Shown here: one piece after another, positions 57,981-64,000 of the stretch
Layout of the letters: each line of letters opens with the position of its first letter
How positions within the stretch are numbered: the first letter of the stretch is position 1
Assembly: GCA_023701435.1 (NCBI GenBank)
Contig: JAMPXB010000009.1
Coordinates: 1 to 64,000 of the forward strand
DNA: 64,000 bases
Direction: 5' to 3'
Source of the DNA: Bacteriovoracaceae bacterium
GTDB lineage: Bacteria > Bdellovibrionota > Bacteriovoracia > Bacteriovoracales > Bacteriovoracaceae
Program-made: the position numbers and the translations under genes
The notes under the pieces: generated by a model
The model's database searches: none
Told to the model about the DNA's origin: nothing
The model's input: the letters and a program-made list of their open reading frames with translations, nothing else

Positions 57981-59054
57981 ATGCTGATTAAAGTCCTACT
58001 ACTTCTCTTTTTATCCAGTGGTTGTACCATGCTTGGTTACCTGTCTGAACAAGGCATGGAGCAGGCGAAGCTTCAGTGGAATGGCCGGGACAATGAGGAA
58101 TTCCTGAATGACCCCAGAATCTCTGATGAGATGAAAAGAAAGGTGATGCTGGTCGGGGAGTATAAAAAATTCTTCTATCACTACTTCGGTGAAAAAAAGA
58201 CCGACATCTATTCCAAGACCACCATGCTTTCCAATAAGGCCGTTACTTATCTGGTCATTGCCAGTACCCGCACGAAGATAGAGGCCAAAGAATTCGAATT
58301 TCCTATTATGGGAAGTTTTCCTTATCTGGGTTTTTTTAAGAAGGATTCGGCTGAAGCCTTTGCTCAAAAATTAAATCAGGAAGAAAATCTCGCAACCTAT
58401 ATTCGTCCCGTTTATGCTTATTCCACTCTTGGCTATTTGGAAGACCGGATCTTGTCTTCTTTCTTTGAATACAACGATGTTGAACTGGCCGAGCTGGTTT
58501 TTCATGAACTTTTCCACACCATCTATTTCATTAAAGATGAAGTCGAGCTCAATGAGAACCTTGCAACTCTTTATGGCAAAGAGCTGTTGCAGGAGTATTT
58601 CAAGGGGCGCCCGGAACTTCAGCACTATATGGAGACGGAAGAGAAGAAAACTTTGCTTAGCAAAAGAGTAGTGGAGCTCATTGGCATTCTGCAGACTGAA
58701 TTTGCCAAGCTTGGCGGTTTCATCACTGATGAGAAAGCCGATACACTTACTCAACGCTTTGTGACTGAAGTTTTCCAGCCTGACCTTATCTCTTATTGCG
58801 CAAAGATAAAGCTGGAAGAATCGGAATGTGAAATTAAGGACGATTGGAACCAGGCGAGCTTTGCTGCGTTCCTCACTTATGAAGAAGAACAGGATTTTCT
58901 GGAAAAACTCAAAGCTCAGAACAATTTTGACTTAAAACAATATTTAAGTTGGCTTAGAATGGAGTACAAGAAATATGATGATCAGGATGCCGTTGAAAGC
59001 TTCACTGATTATCTGAAAATAAAGGTTCCCCATGCGCCAATTGCTGCTGATTGA
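57981..59054 (+). CDS. Lipoprotein, predicted zinc aminopeptidase
   Basis: Member of the predicted aminopeptidase family once called DUF2265. Lipobox LSSGC puts the lipidated cysteine at residue 15. The zinc site is clear: His175-Glu176-x-x-His179 in VFHELFHTIYF, with a downstream Glu in VELNENLATLYG as third ligand. 357 residues is normal for the family. No activity has been firmly assigned to the family. It overlaps gshB by 23 bases. Confidence 0.88.
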   Translation: MLIKVLLLLFLSSGCTMLGYLSEQGMEQAKLQWNGRDNEEFLNDPRISDEMKRKVMLVGEYKKFFYHYFGEKKTDIYSKTTMLSNKAVTYLVIASTRTKIEAKEFEFPIMGSFPYLGFFKKDSAEAFAQKLNQEENLATYIRPVYAYSTLGYLEDRILSSFFEYNDVELAELVFHELFHTIYFIKDEVELNENLATLYGKELLQEYFKGRPELQHYMETEEKKTLLSKRVVELIGILQTEFAKLGGFITDEKADTLTQRFVTEVFQPDLISYCAKIKLEESECEIKDDWNQASFAAFLTYEEEQDFLEKLKAQNNFDLKQYLSWLRMEYKKYDDQDAVESFTDYLKIKVPHAPIAAD

Positions 59055-59979
59055 TCCTCTTTCCAAACTAAATATCAAAAAAGATTCTTCACTCATGCTC
59101 GCCTTGGCGATGCAGAAGCGTGGAATTGAGACCTACGTTTTCTTTGAAAGCGATTTCGCCATTCATAACCAGGGCACTCAAAAACTTCGCGTCCACACCT
59201 TTGAAGGAAGTCTCAAAGAAGATCAGATCTATCTGGCTAGCTTTGAAACTACCGGCGAGAAGGTGATTGAACTGAATACCTCCGATGTCATTCATATGCG
59301 TCTGGATCCTCCTTTTGACAGCCGCTATCTGCGCATCCTATGGATGCTCGATAATCTGGTTGCTCAAGGAATTAAAGTCATGAATGACCCTCGTGGCATC
59401 ATGCAATTTAATGAAAAACTTTATGCCTACCGATCCATTGGGGCCACTCCCAGTTATGTCGGACAAAGCCTGAAGCTTGCTCAACAATTCGTTCAAAGTC
59501 TTGACCCCAAACCACGGGATCTCATCTTAAAACCGATGGATCTCTACAGCGGGCTGGGGGTAGAAAAACTCACCTTGAATGATTGGGAAAAGCGCTTTGA
59601 AGAAAAAGTGATCGAGCTGCAGGGGCCAGTCATTGTTCAGCCCTTTATCGAAGCCGTCACCAAGGGTGAAATCCGCTCAATCTACTTTAAAGGAGTGGAG
59701 ATCGGCACAATACTTAAGACTCCCAAAGACGGGGAATTTCTCTCTAATATCGCCCAAGGGGCGAGCTTCTGGGCCGAACCTCTCACCGAGCTCGCCAAGA
59801 GTCGAACCGAACCGATCGTGCAAGAACTCATGAAGTATGGAGTGGATTGGGTTGCCTTCGACATTCTGGGCGATGCCATTTCCGAAGTGAATATTACTTG
59901 TCCGGGATTATTAGTAGAAGTCAGCTACGCCTACCAGAAGAATCTGGCAGACGTTGTGATTGATATGATGACTAGTTAA
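59032..59979 (+). CDS. gshB: Glutathione synthetase, prokaryotic type
   Basis: ATP-grasp ligase that adds glycine to gamma-glutamylcysteine. Family landmarks: LLLIDPLSKLNIKKDSSLML at the N-terminus, VIHMRLDPPFDSRYL, VMNDPRGIMQFNEKLYA, the ATP-grasp lysine in LILKPMDLYSGLGVEKL, and EVNITCPGLLVE. 315 residues is standard. gshA is not in the window. Its stop interlocks with the convergent lipoprotein stop (TTAA). Confidence 0.93.
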   Translation: MRQLLLIDPLSKLNIKKDSSLMLALAMQKRGIETYVFFESDFAIHNQGTQKLRVHTFEGSLKEDQIYLASFETTGEKVIELNTSDVIHMRLDPPFDSRYLRILWMLDNLVAQGIKVMNDPRGIMQFNEKLYAYRSIGATPSYVGQSLKLAQQFVQSLDPKPRDLILKPMDLYSGLGVEKLTLNDWEKRFEEKVIELQGPVIVQPFIEAVTKGEIRSIYFKGVEIGTILKTPKDGEFLSNIAQGASFWAEPLTELAKSRTEPIVQELMKYGVDWVAFDILGDAISEVNITCPGLLVEVSYAYQKNLADVVIDMMTS

Positions 59980-60932
59980 AAAGTTTTCGTTCCGTCGGCA
60001 GCCACTTCGACATCGAGTGACCAGCATTCAGCGTTTCGAATCGCTTTCCAGGTGCTTTCGACATAAGGATTCTGAGGGTAGATGTACCCGTAGTAATCGT
60101 AATATTTTTCTTGGCCGATGCCCGGTGACCAGTTCTGATTTCCTTGCACGTTAGAGACTTTTAAATACATCCCATTAGGATATTCTTCAGCGTAGCTGGC
60201 AAGGTTAATAGCCGAGGTGCATTTATTAATATCAATCGTCTTCTGGCCCAAGCTTACGGTATTGGTAGTTCCGTCGCCTCGAGTACCTACCAGATAGAGA
60301 TCAAATTTAATTCTACCGTAGCCTTTAAGAGAGGACATACCTGTCACCCTACCAGGACAAACAGTGGAAGTATTGGCCGATTCCGGCTGTAAATTGGCCT
60401 TAAAGCGCACCTTCAAGGTGGAGTCACCCCAGAAGAAATTTTTGGCGGCATCTACACTTTGTAAAGAGCTTGAGGTGGTATCGAAATAACTCTGACCGGA
60501 AGATGGGTCATAGTTAACCTGGCCCTTGAGGGTAATGGTTCCTTTACGAGTTTCGTAAGGAGTGTAGTTGATATTGGCAGGAGTCGTCGCTTCCGAACAA
60601 TTGATGTTGGGCACATAGGGATAATGAACAGACCAGTTTTTATCCACATAAGTAGAGCCATAGTTCGGATAGGGGTTGTTGGTTGAACCGCCTGTCGTGC
60701 CACCAGTAGTGCTGCCTGTGGTTCCACCAGTCGTACCGCCGGTAGTACTGCCACTGGTTGTGCCACCATTACTAGTGCCATAACCGGGACAACCATAATT
60801 ATAATAATTAGAACCAATACAATAAGTGTTTTGGTCACTGCTTGAGCTATTAATCTTGGTACTCTCTTGCGTACATCCTACGAGGAGGAGACTTGCTACA
60901 GAGAAAATCGATAGAATAGGCAAACGTTTCAT
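59976..60932 (-). CDS. Lipoprotein with Gly/Thr/Ser-rich repeat stalk
   Basis: A 318-residue outer-envelope lipoprotein of unknown function. The start is the ATG at 60932 with a GAAGG SD (a GTG four codons upstream is less likely). Lipobox LLLVGC is followed by a short Tyr/Cys-rich stretch and then a low-complexity GGTTGST-type tract (about residues 50-82). The C-terminal 230 residues are beta-rich (TITLKGQVNYDPSSGQSYFDT, FRANLQPESANTSTVCPGRVTG) and contain scattered cysteines. The repeat probably forms a flexible stalk that displays the folded domain. Confidence 0.82.
   Translation of the reverse strand: MKRLPILSIFSVASLLLVGCTQESTKINSSSSDQNTYCIGSNYYNYGCPGYGTSNGGTTSGSTTGGTTGGTTGSTTGGTTGGSTNNPYPNYGSTYVDKNWSVHYPYVPNINCSEATTPANINYTPYETRKGTITLKGQVNYDPSSGQSYFDTTSSSLQSVDAAKNFFWGDSTLKVRFKANLQPESANTSTVCPGRVTGMSSLKGYGRIKFDLYLVGTRGDGTTNTVSLGQKTIDINKCTSAINLASYAEEYPNGMYLKVSNVQGNQNWSPGIGQEKYYDYYGYIYPQNPYVESTWKAIRNAECWSLDVEVAADGTKTF
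60686..60780 (-). repeat. Imperfect tandem repeat encoding Gly-Gly-Thr-Thr/Ser units
   Basis: Imperfect 12- to 18-base units coding for GGTTGST and GGTTGGT variants inside the lipoprotein gene. Third positions vary between units, so this is an old or selected repeat rather than a fresh slippage product; copy number may still vary between strains. Confidence 0.7.
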
Positions 60933-61082
60933 AAGAACCTTCACTCGAGGGACTCCCTCGGATTTTACTAACTCCTTGATCCTTTCGGAATTTATTAAGA
61001 AAACTTGATAAGTCCCTTGAGTTTTAAACTAAATTATTGAAATTACGTGTTAAGCTGACAGCAATTAACAGATTTTCAAGGG

Positions 61083-61112
61083 TTGATGGAAGTCCTGACC
61101 CTTGGGTAAGAT
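61083..61112 (+). promoter_or_regulatory. Weak candidate promoter of the ECF-like gene
   Basis: TTGATG (four of six) and TAAGAT (four of six) are 18 bases apart. The predicted start point would be almost at the ATG, giving a near-leaderless message, so this is uncertain. Confidence 0.3.
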
Positions 61113-61120
61113 AGAGTACT

Positions 61121-61603
61121 ATGAAAAGAAAAGATTTTTTCCAATTGATCCAGCCTCTTACTGAGAAGCTCTATCGTTTTGCCTACACCCTCATTCCCGA
61201 TGATCTCCAGGCCGAACAATTAGTCATTGATGGTCTTAATGCTTATCTTTTAAAAGAGAAAAAAACGATCTCTAAAAAAGAAATCGATCTCAACTCAAAG
61301 AAAGAAACCCAACTTATTCGTCGAATGATTTTTAAGGGAATTCTACGTTACATCAGTGAGATTGGAGCTCGTCGCTCTCTTCAGCTCAATGAACAAATGA
61401 GACTCAACATCCCTAAGGACTTCGCTCCTTATTATTCTCTGGAACCGAAAGTTCGCCTGGTAATGAGCCTAAGATACGACTCCCAGTTTACAGTGGAAGA
61501 GATTGAAGAAATTGTTCAAATGCCGCGGTTTGAAGTCATTGAAAAACTTCATAATGGACGTTTTTTACTCCTGAATGATTTAAACAAGGTCGCAACTCTA
61601 TGA
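61121..61603 (+). CDS. ECF sigma factor-like protein
   Basis: A 160-residue protein with a two-domain plan like extracytoplasmic-function sigma factors. Region 2 is suggested by TEKLYRFAYTLIPDDLQAEQLVIDGLNAYL (core-binding helix with an AExLV-type motif) and region 4 by LEPKVRLVMSLRYDSQFTVEEIEEIVQMPRFEVIEKLHNGR (helix-turn-helix). Both are diverged; the -10 recognition part is hard to see. The following overlapping gene looks like an anti-sigma factor, which strengthens the reading. Confidence 0.7.
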   Translation: MKRKDFFQLIQPLTEKLYRFAYTLIPDDLQAEQLVIDGLNAYLLKEKKTISKKEIDLNSKKETQLIRRMIFKGILRYISEIGARRSLQLNEQMRLNIPKDFAPYYSLEPKVRLVMSLRYDSQFTVEEIEEIVQMPRFEVIEKLHNGRFLLLNDLNKVATL

Positions 61604-61917
61604 TTGAAAAGAATGGTCATTATAATTTGTTTCAGAAAAAAATTGTTCCATACCTCGATGGATCTCTTTCTAAAGAAGAGACTTCTGAGTTTGAAGCCTT
61701 TGTTCTGACTCATCCAGAGTTTGAGATTCAAATTAAAAATAAGCAGGATGAAATTCAGAAACTCAAAGACATGATTCCCGCCGCGATGCTGAGTGAGGAA
61801 TCACAGGAAAGTATTGAGACTGAAATGCGCGCCTCTATTTATAATCTTATAAAAGAAGAGCCACGTGGTCTTTTTGATACTATCAGAATTAAATGGGAAG
61901 ACTGGCTTAACCGTTAA
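61600..61917 (+). CDS. Anti-sigma factor-like soluble protein
   Basis: A 105-residue protein overlapping the ECF-like gene by four bases (ATGA). The segment VPYLDGSLSKEETSEFEAFVLTHPEFE matches the start of anti-sigma domains (usual form: YLDGELS, then a cysteine/histidine zinc site), but the zinc cysteines are absent and there is no transmembrane helix. It ends with a basic/aromatic stretch (IRIKWEDWLNR). It would be a cytoplasmic, zinc-less inhibitor. Its 3' end overlaps the convergent TonB-like gene by 11 bases. Confidence 0.65.
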   Translation: MIEKNGHYNLFQKKIVPYLDGSLSKEETSEFEAFVLTHPEFEIQIKNKQDEIQKLKDMIPAAMLSEESQESIETEMRASIYNLIKEEPRGLFDTIRIKWEDWLNR

Positions 61918-62776
61918 TTTCCAGAGTAAAGAACATCGAGAATTCCCCGGATTTTTCCCATAGGGCCTTGGGCGGATTGTGAAGCTGGTCGATGCCTTTA
62001 ACCACATCTTCAAAAAAGTTTTGTACTTTATCGATATGAGTCCATCGGATCATTTTGATTTGCTTAACGTTGCCTTTCTCATCATAGGTAAGTCGGGCGG
62101 TCATGATGATATTTGAATTAGGATCAAACTTATAATTAGGATTTTCCCGGGCGAATTTATTCAGGTTCTTCATGATTGAACCAGCATAATTAAGCGCCGT
62201 TCTTCGCTGGAAACTGTAGAACATAAGTTCATACTTATTTAGTTCATCCGGCTCAACTCCATCAGGAACTTCCAGACTTACGACGGCATCATTCACGCCG
62301 GCCCCGCCTAGATTCTGGCGAGAAATGGCCATGCCTCCTGCCGGCTGACCCTTGGCGAATTCTTGAAATTCTTGTTCTTTGAGGCTGATGGCATTGATGG
62401 CCTTCGGTCTCTTAGGCATCACTCCTGGTCTTGATCCTGGTCTGGCCTGGGTTGGTTCCACTATTTGTGGAGTGGCCTTGGAAATGGAGAGGTCTTTAAA
62501 GCTCAAAGGTGTTTTCGGTCCTGATGAAGGTGCCTTGTTATCAGTAGGTCCACTGGACTTATTCGGTAAGAATAAATCTGTTTTTAATAAACCATTTTTT
62601 ACTTCTGCAGTTTTAATCCGGCGGATCTTTAAAGTGGTAGGGGGGTCTTGTTTTGTCAGTTTGTTCCATTCAGGAAGCTTATTGACCATGAAAGAGAGAA
62701 GGTGCAAGCACAGAACCGTGAAGAGGATCACGGGAAAATTGATCTTAAGTTTGATATGCACTGTGTTTGCCGACAT
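61907..62776 (-). CDS. TonB/TolA-like periplasmic protein
   Basis: A 289-residue protein with one N-terminal membrane helix (about 14-31, FPVILFTVLCLHLLSFMV), a Pro/Ser/Lys-rich periplasmic linker (about 60-130) and a C-terminal domain similar to TonB/TolA C-termini (NYAGSIMKNLNKFARENPNYKF, IIMTARLTYDEKGNVKQIKMIRWT). The N-terminus lacks the TonB SxxxH pattern that contacts ExbB, so the energising partner is uncertain; it may be an orphan energy transducer or an adventurous-motility-type protein. No exbBD is adjacent. Confidence 0.75.
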   Translation of the reverse strand: MSANTVHIKLKINFPVILFTVLCLHLLSFMVNKLPEWNKLTKQDPPTTLKIRRIKTAEVKNGLLKTDLFLPNKSSGPTDNKAPSSGPKTPLSFKDLSISKATPQIVEPTQARPGSRPGVMPKRPKAINAISLKEQEFQEFAKGQPAGGMAISRQNLGGAGVNDAVVSLEVPDGVEPDELNKYELMFYSFQRRTALNYAGSIMKNLNKFARENPNYKFDPNSNIIMTARLTYDEKGNVKQIKMIRWTHIDKVQNFFEDVVKGIDQLHNPPKALWEKSGEFSMFFTLEING

Positions 62777-62895
62777 ATTGCCGGACTCCTTTACTCTAGA
62801 TTTATCATATCATTGTGTGACCAAGAATCAACGAAACTTAAGGGATCGGCAACATAATACAGACTTACAGAATCAGTCGGACAAATTTTCCTAAC

Positions 62896-62925
62896 TTGAC
62901 TCATATTGCCCTTAAAAGAGACAAT
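62896..62925 (+). promoter_or_regulatory. Candidate sigma-70 promoter of the last gene
   Basis: TTGACT (five of six) and GACAAT (four of six) are 18 bases apart, about 50 bases upstream of the ATG at 62975. Confidence 0.5.
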
Positions 62926-62974
62926 AACACTGGATTTTTTAAGACTTCAAAACAACAAGGATGTTGGATTGCCT

Positions 62975-64000
62975 ATGAAAAAATTACTCAGTATTGCTCC
63001 GTCTAAAATGTATGTGGCATGTGGTCTAGGCCTGTTGTTGACCCTCGGGGCTTTTTGGCATCAACAAATAAATCAAACGCAGTTAGATAGAATGAATATC
63101 CTGAGTCAAGGTGTGGGGACCTGCTTCAATCGCATCTCGCAAACCTTTACCGCCATGATGATTAAGGACATTCAATCTCCTTATTTAAACCGTGGGTTCA
63201 TGGGACTTTCTGATGAATGTTTAAATGAAACGATTAAAGGGATAAATCCTTTCCGTAAAGATGTCGGCAAAGGTTATGAAACTTTAAATCAATTGATCTC
63301 GGAAGTTCATTGGTTCCATGAAAAAGTTCTCAAGATCCATAGTCCGATGCTTTCTGGTCAGAACCTGACAACTCCCTTATCGCCTCTGGCAGATCGTTAT
63401 ACCAAAATGGAAAACTTTAAAGTTAACCTGATGGATGAAATTGATGCCACCAATTCTCAGCTTCGTGAAGTTCAAATGAATGATGAAGTGCTGATGGGAG
63501 CGGGGCTGATTATTTTTGTGCTAAGCCTGAGCTTACTATCGCTACAAGAGTTCAACCGTCTTCAACTTCAGCGTGAAATTGAAAAAGAGGCGATGAATTT
63601 TTTAAATTCCGGTAAGGCCAACGTCGGTGCGATTGTCGATCAATTGGTAGACCGTGCTCTTACAACTCAGGGAATGCCGGTGACTGCCCAGATTTTCGGG
63701 GATTACCATGGAGAACTTCTTGAAAGAATGGCCACCAAGGCGCTGGTTTCAGAACCTCCTAAGAAGAGAGAAGTAGAAAATGCAGTAGCTGCTACTGAAG
63801 CTGAGGAAGAGCCAACTCAGGGCATGCATAAAACATCCTTAAAGGAAGTTTTGGTTTCCATTCAAAACATTCAGCCTAAGGATCTGATCCATATGGCGGA
63901 AGTACGGGATGTTCAATTGAATGTTCCTTATGAAAGCTTTGAACAGATGATGAATGCGGCCATCAATCAGCTGGCCACTCGTCGTCAAAATAATAAGAAA
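62975..64000 (+). CDS. Two-helix membrane sensor-like protein, C-terminus cut by window end
   Basis: The frame is open for 342 codons to the last base. It begins MKKLLSIAPSKMYVACGLGL, with a first membrane helix (about 10-26), a periplasmic helical domain of about 140 residues (LSQGVGTCFNRISQTFTAMM, EVHWFHEKVLKIHS), a second helix (about 172-190, MGAGLIIFVLSLSLLSL) and a cytoplasmic part. This is the layout of membrane sensors with a four-helix-bundle input. The last visible stretch (NVPYESFEQMMNAAINQLATRRQN) resembles the N-box helix of a GHKL ATPase, but no phosphoacceptor His motif precedes it. A histidine-kinase-like output is a guess until the rest is seen. Confidence 0.75.
   Translation, partial: MKKLLSIAPSKMYVACGLGLLLTLGAFWHQQINQTQLDRMNILSQGVGTCFNRISQTFTAMMIKDIQSPYLNRGFMGLSDECLNETIKGINPFRKDVGKGYETLNQLISEVHWFHEKVLKIHSPMLSGQNLTTPLSPLADRYTKMENFKVNLMDEIDATNSQLREVQMNDEVLMGAGLIIFVLSLSLLSLQEFNRLQLQREIEKEAMNFLNSGKANVGAIVDQLVDRALTTQGMPVTAQIFGDYHGELLERMATKALVSEPPKKREVENAVAATEAEEEPTQGMHKTSLKEVLVSIQNIQPKDLIHMAEVRDVQLNVPYESFEQMMNAAINQLATRRQNNKK

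Noticed and set aside
1..64000. tRNA, rRNA, CRISPR array, insertion sequence, prophage or replication origin
   Set aside because: Looked for cloverleaf-like repeats, direct-repeat arrays, transposase motifs and DnaA-box clusters by eye; none was convincing. A covariance-model or HMM search would be needed to exclude small RNAs.

Overview
The window is 64 kb of ordinary, densely coded bacterial chromosome from a Gram-negative organism: Tol envelope genes, LapB, lipoprotein signals, FtsEX and MotAB are all present. Several features point to a Bdellovibrio-like predator of the Bdellovibrionota, probably the Bacteriovorax/Peredibacter side. They are an FHA-GGDEF diguanylate cyclase built like predatory DgcB, many exported hydrolases, two M23-type proteins, a complete nucleoside-scavenging set, and many lineage-specific secreted proteins of unknown function. 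The taxonomic placement is inference. I saw no tRNA, rRNA, CRISPR array, prophage or insertion sequence, and no gene-free stretch longer than 300 bases.

Layout. 1-10.4 kb, mostly minus strand: miaA (cut by the window edge), mutL, dgcB-like, pgi and an acyl-CoA dehydrogenase; then a visibly AT-richer block of exported proteins (a PKD hydrolase and two tandem paralogues); then an isovaleryl-CoA-dehydrogenase-like gene. 10.5-15.6 kb: an unknown two-gene unit, rlmN, and an exported phospholipase D-like protein carrying an EF-hand loop. 15.6-23.2 kb: one envelope run, sppA-lapB-three unknowns-tolQ-tolR-tolA-like-tolB, with no pal. 23.3-27.9 kb: a GAF/AAA+/Fis regulator lacking the sigma-54 contact loop, a 71-residue protein, an HD hydrolase, and a convergent Aer-like PAS protein. 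28.1-35.8 kb: a seven-gene, mostly overlapping run, ftsE-ftsX-envC-like-ctpA-xseA-M23 lipoprotein-kinase-like. 35.8-41.5 kb: nucleoside salvage (deoA-punA-cdd on minus, nupC on plus) plus a DnaQ-like exonuclease. 41.6-49.2 kb: rng, a lipoprotein, then the ribosomal/replication block rpsF::rpsR fusion-DUF2232-rplI-dnaB-pabB. 49.4-52.6 kb: a small HTH-like gene, motAB and a pseudouridine synthase. 52.7-60 kb: WYL-like regulator, IspZ-like, LOG, unknown, CPBP protease, miaB, DUF454, aminopeptidase and gshB. 60-64 kb: a Gly/Thr/Ser-rich lipoprotein, an ECF-sigma-like/anti-sigma-like pair, a TonB-like protein, and a membrane protein cut by the window end.

The most remarkable observation is a single uninterrupted reading frame joining ribosomal proteins bS6 and bS18 at the normal rpsF/rpsR position. 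Other items worth following are a symmetric bidirectional promoter between deoA and a small membrane-protein gene, an operator-like dyad over the nupC start point, a hairpin that hides the rng ribosome-binding site, and three sigma-28 (FliA)-type promoter candidates. These three lie before motAB, the dgcB-like gene and the WYL/IspZ/LOG run, and may tie those genes to the motile phase. The window holds both enzymes of ms2i6A tRNA modification, MiaA at the left edge and MiaB at 56 kb.

Where a start differs from the longest open frame, I chose it from the Shine-Dalgarno sequence, signal peptide, domain boundary or stop/start overlap, and say so in the entry.
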